Source: Callipepla californica brunnescens (Eukaryota > Chordata > Aves > Galliformes > Odontophoridae). From it: a stretch of 64,000 bases of DNA. The first letter of the stretch is position 1. Each line of letters begins with the position of its first letter. A program made the translations under genes and the position numbers. The stretch spans positions 10,969,368 to 11,033,367 of the forward strand of contig JALIRH010000004.1 in NCBI GenBank assembly GCA_023055505.1, given 5' to 3'. The notes beneath the pieces are model-generated. The model worked only from the letters and a program-made list of their open reading frames with translations. It was not told the origin of the DNA and ran no database searches. Of the stretch, positions 48,843-60,160 are shown piece after piece.

Positions 48843-49398
48843 TAATGCAAACACTGCTAGCACGTGTAGCTTTTCTCATAGTGGAATATCATTATAAAGA
48901 TCTACCATGGAAACAGTTACATGACAACAAACCTTTTGCTGCTGTTGCTGATTTTCCTTAACCCTAGAAAATCTAAACACAGCAAAACCTTTTCTATGTT
49001 CCTTTTCTGCAGGGAGCAACGTCTTTGCTAGGCAACGTTGTCTGTGTAGCTATAGCAGCAATTTATTTGGTGCCTGACCCCGTGACGACATGGGGGAATT
49101 TTGTCCGATGTGATGGAGAATGTGAGAAGTTGACAACTTTCCCAACAGTGGCTCATCAGTGGGTGAGAATAATCACTGAAGGCTCCAGCTTGTGTCACTT
49201 TGACAAGTATGCTTTCCCTTTGTTTTAATACGCTTCAGTGTGCTCACGATTAATTTTTTTTTACATTTTGTTCTGTACCACTCATGTTTGAATTGTTTGC
49301 ATTTTGCTTAGTGTGTTTATACTTAAATCATTTCCATTTTACTTAGAAACAGAAAATTGTGCCGTCAAAGTTCACTGCTACAATGAAGTCACTGTAAG

Positions 49399-49521
49399 TT
49401 GGCATTCCATTTGCTGTCACTTTGTTGTCCAGTATCCAAAGAACGCTGTTGTCGTGTGACATTTTTGGCATAGTCAGTGGGATACTGGGCACAAAATGAC
49501 TGACAGTAAATGGAATGCCTT
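49399..49521. repeat. long imperfect inverted repeat (hairpin)
   Basis: The left arm 49399-49439 (with ggcattccatttgctgtca and ccagtatcc) pairs with the right arm 49478-49521 (with ggatactggg and tgacagtaaatggaatgcc). The arms are about 40 bases with a 3-base bulge and few mismatches, around a loop of about 38 bases. This fits a palindromic transposon remnant or a long RNA hairpin; I cannot assign it to a known family. Confidence 0.75.
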
Positions 49522-51404
49522 GGAGGAAGAGATGCCTAGAGGGGGGTGGGAGGGACTGGCTTGCAGTCAGGACAGGATCTGATCAAATTGTTCTCACCCA
49601 ATTAATATTGGGGAGCAATCTGTGGGCAGGCATCAATGCCAGAAGAAGAAAAGAGGCAGGCATTTAAACCGTGATTTATAAAGGTTTTATGCCCACATGC
49701 TAGTCATGACTCTGTAATAATGTTTCTAATGGTGAATTCTCACTTGTTCTCTCTTCTGACAGTTGTAGTATTCAGGATCCTAGTACTTTCTATTGCCTTT
49801 GTTTCTATATTTGGTCTATGAACGATGCTATATTTAATATCTCACTGTACTTTCACTATGAAAACTACTGTTCCATTAATCATTTGCACTTCCTGCTTTG
49901 GTCCAGAAGAATACAAGCTGACAAATGCACCGTGCCAGCTGAAAACTGTCATTCTGTCATATTACAGTCATTATCATCTTCTTGGTAATGCTCTTATTTC
50001 CATGTGATGGAGAGAGTTTTACAAGGCAACTCAGACCTTTCTTAACCTTTCATAACCTTTCATCATGCAAATATAGACCGTCCTTAGTCTGAATTACTCA
50101 TTTGACCAGTTTTAGTGATTCCAGGCTCTATTTTATATGTGGTGGCACCACGTGTAAGGGCTTATCTTGCCAACTTGGGAGGCAGATGCTCAGGAGGTAT
50201 GCAGATCCAGAGAAGCAGTTATCCTTTGTTTGCAGAGACACCTGCATGGTGCCAGGTTGTGGGTGTGAGGAGGATTTAGCATTGGCAGGAATGAGAGTCA
50301 CAGTAAAGGGGATCCTCAACATGTCTTTCTTTCCCTCCACCCTTGTTATCAACCATGGGATAAGTGCAAACAAAAGTAATGCAAAGTGTTTGCAGACTGT
50401 GATGTTTGACAGCAGCTGGGAATAGTTTCATATGGACTGTTTGTTTTGTTTGTCTCACAGGAAATAGGTGAGCACCTTACTTCTAACAGAAATGTGTGAG
50501 TTTACTCAGCAATGATGTGTCTCCTAACTACTGCTTGGTATTTACAGAGATTATTTGGTGTTGTTGCAAACAGGTATGTATATATATATTCACATTTACT
50601 TCCCTGTCCCTTCTGTACTACCCCTGCTTTGAGTTTTGCTTCTTGCCACAGGTGGGCCTCCTGTCCTTTGTTTCAGATATGCTTCAGATATGGGGAAGGT
50701 GAGGCCTGAGATGTGTGGGTATGATGCTGTGGGGATCCAAGGCTGCTGCAGGACCTAGAAGAGCTGGAAAAAGCCATCTCAGGGCCGGGAGCTCACAAAT
50801 AGCCTGTCCAGGTAAGGCTTGCTCTAAACGGTGCTGTTTTTCAAGTATTTGCCTATGTCCAGAGTCTATTTCATTAAGTATGAGATCGAATTTCTGGAGA
50901 TGCTTTTGCACCTCCTATCCAGAGGGCAGGGATTTCTGTCTGCACTGGGTGGTATTTTTTTCTTTCAAGTAATGGAATTAACTTGGGACTTCCTCCCTCT
51001 ATTGCTGATCCAAACATGCCACCTACTGTTTGTTGGAAGGGAGATGTGGTGCAGCCGGTAAAATCAGTGCATACCTTAACAGAACTAGATGCAGGGCACC
51101 TTTGCACTGCAAAGCCAGCAGGAGAACCTGGCTGACACAGGTTCATCTGCTTTCCACCATCACAGAAGAATCGTCCTGCAACATGATGCTCCACACCTGC
51201 AAACGTCAGGGAGCAGCAAGGCCAAAGCCTGGACAGCAGGAAGAAGCAAACATGGAGCAGGGTGGGGGTTAGTGGAGGCAGGAAAAACTGGTGTTGAAGT
51301 GATACCGGGATTGCAAGGCAACACTCAGTGGCTGCTTCACAGCGATAGCACAGGGGGTCTCTGAGAGGAAGGCATGTCTCTGTAGGAGGGAAACTAAGAA
51401 ATGA

Positions 51405-51530
51405 ACCACAGAGCTGTTGGGGTTGGCAGGGCCCTGTGGGTTCATGTGGCACAAGCCCTGCTCCAGCAGGGACAGCCAGTGTAGGGTGCCCAGCATTTTC
51501 CTTGTTGGACTTCATGCCAGCGCTGATTAC
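51405..51530 (-). mobile_element. diverged CR1 fragment, antisense
   Basis: The order of ctgttggggttggcagggcc, ctgctccagcagggacagcc and agggtgcccag resembles the reverse complement of CR1 3' sequence, but with many differences. A reverse-strand open frame of 213 codons crosses it and is considered chance. Confidence 0.45.
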
Positions 51531-54500
51531 CCAGTCCCCTCATCTATCTATTTACACCTCCTAGGCCCCTCCTAGTGTCATGCATGCCACTGACAGCACT
51601 GTCGCATGGGGAAAGATCTGCTCTTGCTCCCCTGCCGGCACTCCAGGCCTCAGCCCCAGCCTGCTGCTGAGGGAGGGAGGCCATGCTGGGGCTGTGGGTT
51701 GGGGTGCCAGGTGCCCCAGGACTTTCCCACATGCAGGGAGCCCAGCTGGCTTTGGCAGTGCAATTGAGGTGCCCTTCTGTGGCAAAGATAGAGAACTGCA
51801 GCCTTCTTTCAGCCTCCTTTGTGCAAACAACTCCCCACACAGGTTTGCCCAGGAGAGCCACAGGCTGAGCTCCCTGGATGAGGTGGCAGATGCCTGCAGA
51901 GAGGGGAGGAAAGAAGGGGTTAAAGCACAGAGAGAGGGAGGAGGCTACAGCTAGCAGATGTCTGGGGCTGAAAAGTAGGTCACCTATTTCTGCCGGGGGG
52001 GTGGGATTTGAAAATCGACATGGATGTGCAAACAAAGCCAAATAGCACATCAAGGAGTAGAACTGAAGGCTGTAGCCTGGCAGAGATCCTCTGAGGACAC
52101 CGGGCTGCTCTAGCACATTGGGCACAGCTATTAATTAAGATTATCTTTTCAAAAATTACTTTATCTGCATGCACATATATAACTCCTGTTGATGACTTTG
52201 CCACGGAGTCCACAGAAGACTGTCACTCCTGAGGCTGTGGTCCTTTGTGTGCCTGTGTCTCTCCTTCTTAATGTAAAAAGGGTTAAATTCTACTGCTCAA
52301 GCAAGTCGTGAGGTCTCTGTAAGGCATTCTCTGTCTCAGAGGTTCGAACTATATAGTTGATTGTGATCGCTTACACTTTTTAGAAACCTAATCCAGACAC
52401 TCCTGTTCACGTACATGTACCACACAATTGGGGACAGCAGGCTGGGGGAGAGAGGAAGAGGTGGGGTGACTCTCATCAAATTAATCCCCAGAAAGTGGAT
52501 TTCTCTGGCCAGGTCAGGATAGCACCATTTGGTAATGATTTAGTGTCTCTAATTTACTAAAAATAATAATAATTTGAGGAAGAATTTAGAGTGATATAAA
52601 AGCAGCTGCTCTGATCAGTTTGGATTCAAGGTGCCTGGGTTTCTCTCACATACTAATTGTTCCTGACACACAATTATCACAGAAGTATGTGGCTCACTGC
52701 AACACCAGAGAACTTTCAGGCTTAAAAAGCAAATCTGAAAGACTCATTACTTCGTACAATTTGTTCAGCAAGAAATAGTATTTCTTAACTTTCTCTACTA
52801 CCTATTTATCATCAGCTTGGACACCAGTGAGACACTTCTGAAATAGTTTAAATGCTGCAGAAGACACAGACGTCCAAGCTACTGATAAAAACGGTAGTAG
52901 TTGGGGAGGGATGCAACACAGAACAGGTACCAAGCACCTTTTAGAGCTCTCCAGTGCAGAATATTCCATGGCCAATTTCAAAACTCTTGTTCATTGATGT
53001 CCTCCATTGATGTTTTCTCTTTCCTTTGTTCCTTCCTACCTGGAACATGGCAGTGAAATACAGAGCCAGGCTCTGGTTTTACTGTTGCAGTGTTTAAACC
53101 ACATAGAAGATTTCATCTTGATCAGATTAGGGTTGATACACCATTTTCTATAGTGGAAAGGGAAGAAACAGAAGGGAGTGAGAAGGTTTACAGCAAAAAT
53201 AAATCACAATTGTTCACAAGTATCACTGGTTGAGCCAGTCTATTTCAATCATATCTCACTCCTGTGCTTCAGTTCCACAGAAATATGAAATAGGTAGTTA
53301 TTGAACAGCTATATCTTAGCTTGTTGGGAAGTGATCCAATCTGTGCGCCTTTATGTTCTTAGGAGAAGTACCATGGAGGTAATTTCTCCACCTTGTTTTT
53401 CCTCTGTGCTTGTTTAATCAGCTTAGCTATTAAAAGATAACAAGGGTTTAGGACTATCATTAGCCTGGAGTGGTCATGTGGTTATACTGGTAATTAGCAC
53501 TGCTGTTGAACTCAGCATTGTTTAATGGGTAACTATAAAAACTACCACTATGCAGCTACAGAAGCAAGAAAAAGTGAAGTCCCCCTCTTCTTGAATCTGT
53601 ATCCCAATTATTTGTTTAGCAGCTTTCTTATCTTGTTTATCTTCTGTGATATTCAGAGCATTTAGCTGCTTGAAATGGGATTAAGACCCTGCAGTCTAAA
53701 ATTGCACTCCTGCAACCCTCCTGCTGAGCTGCTCTGTAAGCTTTCGGGTACCAAAAACCCTGAGAGGTCCAGGTGTCTCTGATCTGAATCTCAACACAGG
53801 AACCCTGTATTGGTTGGCCTATGTCCCCAAGAGTTTTCTTAGGTCAGTATCCTGAGCCCTGGGCATCCTCCCAAGGTACTGGGCTCTTCTCAGCTCAATC
53901 CTTGGTTATATTTGCTTGTGAAGCACTGCCAGGGAAGGAGACATGAAGGTGGGTGCTCCACACACAGCTCCTCATACACTAGGGTTAAGCTCACTCAGTG
54001 TAGGCTGCAGAGTAACAGTCTCCCATTCCCTTCGTTGCACCTGGACATTAATAGATTGCTTCAGAGAGCTAAAGGACTTTGAAAACCATAACCTCAAGAC
54101 CTGGGGAGTGAAAGGGGGATGGCATACAGATATATCAATCTATTTGACATCTGTATTATATCTAGCCCTGGAAAAAATGGATTCATAAAACTTCTGGAAA
54201 AAATATCCTACATCTGGATATTGTGCATCACAATTCTGTAATAGTAATGTGTTGTTGGAAGGCACCGTGCAAAACAACTAGGATGCAAGCAGCAAAGAAA
54301 CATTGCAGTGGGACTGTGGAGAGGGTTTTGGTGTAATTTTCTGGAGATGGGTGTGGAGGGCTGAAATGGAGTCCATTAGGCAGCACCAGAATGGCAGGCT
54401 GGTTTGCATACATGGGGGAAAGTGTTACAGGAGATAGGGAACTTAAATTACTGTGGGAGGGGAAAATATAGGGGACAGAGTACACGCTGTTTGGAAACTA

Positions 54501-56061
54501 TACTTACTTATTTCGGCAGCTTACAGTATAACTTGTTTTATTACCGGGCCTAATGTGGTGCCTGACGTTAATAATTAATATCATCAGGTCTTCCCCTGTT
54601 CCCCACCATTTCTAATTAACAGCGTTTGCTTTTTAGCTTCCCTCCACACCTTTCTTTATAGTTAGGCCTCACTGCCTCGGGAATCTTCTCACCGCTGTTG
54701 CCTTCCATGCTTCCCAAAACTGCTTTTTCCACAGGGGGTGGTATGGAGGTCCCATCCCAGTCCCCAGCAGCTTTTCCTTAGAAATCCTAATAGGATCAGT
54801 GTTGGAAATGAGATTAGAAGCCTGAACTTGAACATTTTGTTTCAACTAAATGGATTAACTCATGGGTTTGGTACGGCCAAGCATCCACATTCCCCTCAGC
54901 AGCAAAACCATGAGGTCGTTGTTCAGAAATGCTTCTTCCTTCTTCTTAAAGCTACTTAGTTTTCACAATGCTAATAAGCTGTTGGGCTAAATCATGAACA
55001 TTCTTCAAAGATTTTTTTTCTCTCCCTCAACATATGAGGAGGATAAAGGGTTCTGTATGGGTTGCGGTTAAATCAGAGGTGTTTGTGGCTCAGCTGACCT
55101 TGCTCTACAATGGTTACCTTCTTGCTGAATTAAGACAAATGGTGCACGGCACCAAATTGTCCGGATCTTTCCAGGTCTAAGTATAACTTGTTGATACCCA
55201 GAAGAGTTAATGAAAGTCAGATGAAGACTAATTTAGGCATGGTCGTACACCTGAGGTGACCAAATGAGGCCTGTCCATGGGGGTGGAGGCACAGCTGCAG
55301 AGCTCTACGCAGGTGCTCCTGCAGCTTCCCTGCTCCCATGGGCGGACCCAGCTGCAGGCTGAGCAAACTGGGAATGAAAACTTGATCTTACGATCCTTCA
55401 GCTAGCTGTCCCCTGCCCTGGAGAGCACAACGTGACGACGACACGTAGATGGGGATAAGCTGCAAGGGCACAGCCCCACTGCCCTGCTCTGGTGTCACTG
55501 CAGCGATGGCAGAGCTGCGGGCTGAGCTGGTTTGGCAGGTTACCTGCTGCTTGGGGAGTCGAGCTTGTCTTCCACCTGGAAGAGCCACTGAATCACAGCA
55601 GCAGCTGGCAGGTGTCCCCTGGCACCTGTGCAGGAGGGTCTGCCGGTCCCGCTGGCTGTGGGACACGGCAGTGGCTATGGCTGAGGGCTTCACGGTGCAT
55701 AGCAAGGAAACGTGCTTGGCACCGGCTGCCAGCGGCCCAGCACAGCAGGCTGCTCGCTTTGCTCTTTGTGTCCCACCTGCCTCTGGGAGTGAGCGTCCTG
55801 TGCAGCAGGCTGTGCTACCGATAACTCACAGCGCTGGGAACACCCACTGGGTAAAGCACGAGAAAGTTAAGATCCCAGCTTATTTACTGACATTTCTGTG
55901 TTTGCCTAATGGCACTGGGCAGCTGCGCTGCCACCTCCCTCATTTTCCCTGCCCGCTCGGCTGCGTGGGGGAGCAAAACGCTGTTTTCCATAAGCGCAAT
56001 AGGCCGAGCATAACGGCAGAGGAGCACAAATGAGACTTGAAAATTTATTAGCTCCAAGAGG

Positions 56062-56065
56062 AAAA
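56062..56065 (-). terminator. RNA polymerase III T4 terminator of tRNA-Ala
   Basis: Four A on the + strand, that is TTTT on the - strand, lie 12 bases downstream of the tRNA 3' end. This is the minimal efficient vertebrate Pol III terminator. Confidence 0.7.
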
Positions 56066-56077
56066 CAACCCTACTGC

Positions 56078-56150
56078 TGGAGAATGCGGGCATCGATCCC
56101 GCTACCTCTCGCATGCTAAGCGAGCGCTCTACCATTTGAGCTAATTCCCC
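56078..56150 (-). tRNA. tRNA-Ala (AGC anticodon)
   Basis: Read on the - strand, 73 bases fold into a complete cloverleaf. The acceptor stem is GGGGAAT with ATTCTCC and discriminator A. The D arm starts TAGCTC, the anticodon stem CTCGC/GCGAG holds loop TTAGCAT (anticodon AGC), and the T stem GCGGG/CCCGC holds loop ATCGATG. There is no intron and no encoded CCA, as usual in eukaryotes. The internal A box and B box are intact. A run of four T on the - strand (56065 down to 56062), 12 bases past the 3' end, can terminate RNA polymerase III. The sequence agrees with vertebrate tRNA-Ala(AGC) genes as I recall them, so it is probably functional. Confidence 0.97.
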
Positions 56151-56679
56151 ACTGCGTAAAGCTCGCTCCCCACGTTTCCCCAGGCGGCCGCGCCCCGCAC
56201 TTGTTGTCAGGCAGTTTGCTGCCCGTGCGGCGCCCCGGGGGGCGGGGCTCCAAGCACTGGCCAATGGCGAGGGGCGGGGGGCGGGGCTCAAGCGAGAGCG
56301 CCTCCACAGGTCCCTCCCCCCGTGGCCGCCCGCCGGCTCCGGATTGGCCCGAAAGAGTTTATTATTTTTTAAGAGGCCTCCGCTTTTCCGATTGGACCAC
56401 GGAAACGTCGCTCACGGTGACGTCCCCCTGTTGCTAAGTCGGGAAGGTGGGAAGAGAAACGCACCCTTCTCGTGCGCCGACTGGCTAGCGGGAAACCGAC
56501 GGCCCGCCCCCCTGACCTTTTAAGCCCGTAGCGGCGCTCCGACTGAGTGACTGACAGCGAGGAGGCTGCCAATGAGAGGCCGAGCCGCGCACACCGCCCA
56601 ATGGGAACGGCGCGGGGCGGTGCCGCCGAGGCATGATTGGCAGGCGGGGCGGAGGGAGAGGAGGGCTCGCGGGCGCTGA

Positions 56680-56781
56680 TATGTCCGCCATCTTGAAGCG
56701 TCGGTGATGGTGGCGAGCGGTGGCTTTCCCGCCTGAGCGGAGGCAGCCCGGGGCCTGCGGCGGGGCGACGCGCTTGCTGAG
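56680..56781 (+). other. PPP6R3: probable non-coding first exon (5' UTR), PPP6R3 candidate
   Basis: It starts around the YY1-like motif (tccgccatcttgaag) and ends at the donor gctgag|gtacgg, with GT at 56782. No start codon leads to a recognisable protein, so it is read as 5' UTR. PPP6R3 is a regulatory subunit of protein phosphatase 6 and lies just beyond LRP5 in mammals. Here the assignment is inference, because no PPP6R3 coding exon lies in the window. The start site is approximate. Confidence 0.5.
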
Positions 56782-57147
56782 GTACGGCGGGCACGGCGGC
56801 GCCGCGGCCTTCCCTCCGGCTGCACCCGGGGCGGCCGACGCCGCGCTCGGGGCCCTCCGAGGCGGCGCGGGCCCGGCGCCTTCCCCCCCCACCCCCCCCT
56901 CAGCGCGGGGGCTCCGGGCGCTCCTCAGGCGCCGTGGGGCCGCAGCCCGGCGGGGCCTGGCGCGATTCGGCGAGCCCCTCGCGCGCGGAGCCCTGAACCC
57001 GGGCCGCGGGGCGCCGCCGGCCTGGGCGCGGCGGGGAGGGCGCGGGGCCGCGGCCTCGGGCCCGTCCGCGAGGCTCGGAGCTGCCGGGCGCCCGCGGAGG
57101 GGCCGCGCTGGCTCGGAGCGGCCTCGGGGCTCCGGGCGCCGCCGGCT

Positions 57148-57168
57148 GGGGCGGGGCGGGGCGGGGGG
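57148..57168 (+). repeat. G-quadruplex motif downstream of the CpG-island start
   Basis: Four G-tracts of 4, 4, 4 and 6 separated by single C residues. It lies on the coding strand about 370 bases into the presumed first intron. Confidence 0.8.
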
Positions 57169-57216
57169 CGGCGCGGCGCTCCTCGGGCGGGCCCGGGCTG
57201 CGGGCGCTGTGCGGGC

Positions 57217-57249
57217 GCCGGGTGCTGCCCGCCGGGTGCTGCCCGCCGG
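57217..57249. repeat. 14-bp tandem repeat, about 2.4 copies
   Basis: The unit gccgggtgctgccc occurs at 57217-57230 and 57231-57244, followed by a partial gccgg copy, inside the CpG island. Confidence 0.85.
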
Positions 57250-57388
57250 CACTCGCGTGGCTGCCGCTCTCAGCACTTGTGCGCTCCTCTCTCTACGCGA
57301 TGAGCCAGCGTTACGTTATTGATAACCAATTTTGCTTTTACTTTCCGTCCTTCAAATCAGCGTCGCTTTATTCCTGTGAGGAGGCGGC

Positions 57389-57415
57389 TTTTTTTTTTTT
57401 TTTTTTTTTTTTTTT
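57389..57415. repeat. T27 homopolymer
   Basis: Twenty-seven consecutive T just downstream of the CpG island. It could reflect a length polymorphism or an assembly length error. Confidence 0.9.
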
Positions 57416-60039
57416 GTAATTATATAATCTTTTGTTTAATCTTAGAGTTCACTGAGAGCGCGGCAGTGCTTGTTCATCTGTTGCTGCACACACCTGGGCA
57501 AAATCCAACTTGGAGCTTGCTGCTTGTTTTTGTTTTGCTTTAATAGTTGGAAACTTCTCAAGGCGTAAGGGGGAGTCGGTGTTACAGCCTCGTGACATAA
57601 GCGCAGGTGGAGCTGAGGTCAGGGGCTGCTCTCCACCAATGTGGCACGAGTAGCAGCACACCTGTTCTGAGCATCCCAGAGTTCTGAGCGGACGGATCGT
57701 ATTGCAGGTTGTGGTACTGTTTACGGTGCCCTTCAGCTGGAAGGATGTAAATGTGTATGTGGGGTGGTGTTTTCTAAATGCTGAATATTAAGCTGATTTA
57801 AAACTTCCAGATCGCGCACATAGTATCACGTGAGCTGCGCAAATACCCAGCGCTCTTCCTTTTCTCAGTGGTAGTTTGCAGACTGCTCCAAACCGTGTTT
57901 CAGCGATCTGCCTGGAGTCCTGAAGTGAGATAAACTGCAGCGTGCAGCTCTGTTACTTCTTTGTGCTCCCCTTGGCTGGTGGGGCATGGACTAACTGTAG
58001 CTTGTAGGAGTCTTTCTTATGCAAATCTAACAGAACAATACAGAATTATGTTTCCAATATATAATTTGATAATGAGACCCCATGCAGATGCAGTACACAG
58101 TCAGCACGTTAAGTTCTTAGCAATTTGTAATCTCAAGTGCTTCTTGAAAGGCAATGAAATGATGAGCTCCATCTATCTCTGATATTGCTTCGGCACAGAT
58201 AACGTTTTATTTCTTTTTCTGCGTGAGGTGCAATATCAGATCCCACGCTTCTGAGTTACTGAAGGAATTTATCATCTAAAGAGACTTGATTTTAGCTGGA
58301 GTATGTGTTGTAGGGTTCTGTTTGTGATGTAATTAAGGAGAACACCATGTTTCATGTAAATGTGCAGTCTAGAAATTCAGTAGAGCTGTTTGTTCAGTAA
58401 TAATATCTTTAAGCAAGGTGGTGTGTTATCACTTCTTTGCAAGCAAGTTAGGTTTATATGTAAACCACAGTGGTTGTAATGTCTCTGGATTCTATTAAGC
58501 ATGAGGTGTTAGTGTTCCGTTATGGAATTAAGCGTGTTAAATAGTTTGTGTGCTCTTCAGACTATTGCCTGCACACTGCTCGCTGTGCTTCTGTTGACCT
58601 GGTAAGAGTGAGAAAATCTGATAGTTTCCTTCCTAACACTTATTTCTTGCGCTTGTGCTATGGACTGGATACCAACCGGAGCGAATCTGATGATGATCTC
58701 TGGGTGAAATTCAAGTAACTCGATTAGAAATTCTGCAGTATTGTAGCAGAAAATTATGTTCGTAACATTGATATTAACAGATGGCTGGAGAGTGAACTCT
58801 AGTGCTGTGGCTCAACAGCTTTGCTTCTCTGCTTCAAGCTTAAGTGCAGGGTACAGCTGGCTCCAAAACAACCACTATGCTTCCGAAGCCCTAGGAGAGT
58901 GATGCTTTGAGCTCACTGGTCCTTTCCCTTCACTGATGGTGTTCTCTTTTGTCCAAGTGCTTGAAAAGCTTCATCTAGCTCGGTGGGTTGTTAAGAAAAT
59001 CACTTTGTATTGCTGTACTGGAGTCTTTCACCTTCTGGCTTCAGTGTTGCAGTGCTGTGCACAGCATCTTTGTAGCAGGAGACCCAAGTGTTTGTTTCTC
59101 ACTGGTAACTGTGTTCATTCGTGGCCTTTGGAAGCTGTGATGGAAATATAGCCTCTGTGGGTAGAGGAGGACGTGTGCTAGTGTGAGCCCGGTGGTTTAT
59201 TTCCTTAATAAGATAGGATGTCACGGGCATGCCATGTAGCATCAAGTTCTGTCCATCACAGTAGCGTTTTCATCTGTGACCCTCAGGGTTTCCTTATACT
59301 TTGTCACCTGACAGGTTTAGAATATATTTCTCAAATAGACACTGCATCCAAATTCACATAAGCACGCACATCAGATTGCATTTCTCCAGAGCAAGACGTG
59401 GAGCTGTGGTTTTTGGCAAAACTTCCCACGTAGGGATCGATGAAAAATAATATTTTGGTCATCTCAGCCGATTTCTTCAAGTTGGATGAGGAGAGCAAAG
59501 GACTCGAAGTTATTCAGTGCTTGGGTTCAGTCACTAAATTCACTGATTGGGTTTAGGGTGGGAGGGAGGTCTGGAAGATGGAGCAGAAAGAAGGGGGGAG
59601 CGTGAACACTGAAAGCTTTGCATGTCGTGCTGAAGCATTTTTGTGATGTGTCAGTGTTCCGGCGTCTGTTGTAGAAACCATATGCTACTAAGCAACTGAA
59701 GTAAAATGTTTTTCTCCTCTTGGGTATTACATGCAGCTCTATAGCTGGTTTGGGACGTTTTTCAGGAATCTGGATGGACTGAATTGTTCAGATTGGGATG
59801 ACATCGGGTGTGAGCTGCAAACAGCTTTTTTGTGGCACTTCTGGAGCATTTCGGTAACGGTTCTTCACGCTGAATTGGGAAGAAAAAAAATCTGTTATTT
59901 ATTTTTCTTAGGTTTTGTCCAGAGCTGTGTTTATTTGATAGCTTCCCTTAGGTGTTGAGAGTCATATTAGGGATGTGGGGTGAAAAAAGTTCCTGCAGCA
60001 GCCATACCCCTCGACTGTTTCTTTTTGCTGTTTCCCCAG

Positions 60040-60160
60040 GATCATAGAGTTGTTACAGTTGGAAAAGGCCTCTCAGCTCGTCTAGTCCAACTGTAAGTAG
60101 TCCCATGTGGTCCTTCCTTAATCCTGTTAAGCAGACCTATTAGTTCCACTCCTGTGGGGC
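60040..60160 (-). mobile_element. CR1 fragment, antisense
   Basis: gatcatagagttgttacagt, then ttggaaaaggcctctcagct and tctagtccaact, matches the reverse complement of the CR1 3' end. The first 60 bases are clear and the remainder is diverged. Confidence 0.7.

Larger units (their letters stand above)
40951..56077. other. LRP5 to tRNA-Ala intergenic interval
   Basis: About 15 kb without a convincing coding exon. It holds CR1 fragments (44.6, 48.8 and 51.4 kb), a CTTT microsatellite, a strong inverted repeat at 49.4 kb and AATAAA signals at 42067 and 47465 that could end longer LRP5 transcripts. GC rises around 50.7-52.0 kb and 55.3-56.0 kb; the open frames there on both strands have no recognisable domains. 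Confidence 0.7.
56200..57310 (+). promoter_or_regulatory. CpG-island promoter, probably of PPP6R3
   Basis: A sharp GC- and CpG-rich block, clearly different from both flanks and lacking a TATA box. CCAAT boxes occur at 56261, 56569 and 56598 (+ strand) and as ATTGG at 56343, 56391 and 56636. A CRE-like TGACGTCC is at 56418-56425, GC boxes are numerous, and a YY1-like CCGCCATCTTG is at 56685-56695, the usual place just after a TATA-less start site. The orientation is inferred from the YY1 motif and the downstream splice donor. The gene name rests on LRP5-PPP6R3 synteny in vertebrates. Confidence 0.75.

Noticed and set aside
50874..51515. 213-codon reverse-strand open frame
   Set aside because: It crosses a diverged CR1 fragment, lacks any recognisable domain and has a competing frame on the other strand; it is typical chance in a GC-rich stretch.
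51544..52125. 193-codon reverse-strand open frame
   Set aside because: Low-complexity Pro/Ala/Leu/Ser composition, no domain and several overlapping open frames on both strands.
55449..56033. 194-codon forward open frame upstream of the tRNA
   Set aside because: No domain or splice context. It lies in GC-rich sequence with overlapping frames and stops just before the tRNA gene.
56485..57322. Long open frames on both strands in the CpG island (263 and 200 codons)
   Set aside because: Composition is Ala/Arg/Pro/Gly driven by GC content; stop codons are rare in such DNA on every frame.
59731..59958. Possible PPP6R3 coding exon in the 3' part of the window
   Set aside because: The open frame begins MQLYSWFGTFFRNLDGLNCS, which has no resemblance to the PPP6R3 N-terminus I recall, and lacks a proper acceptor/donor pair.
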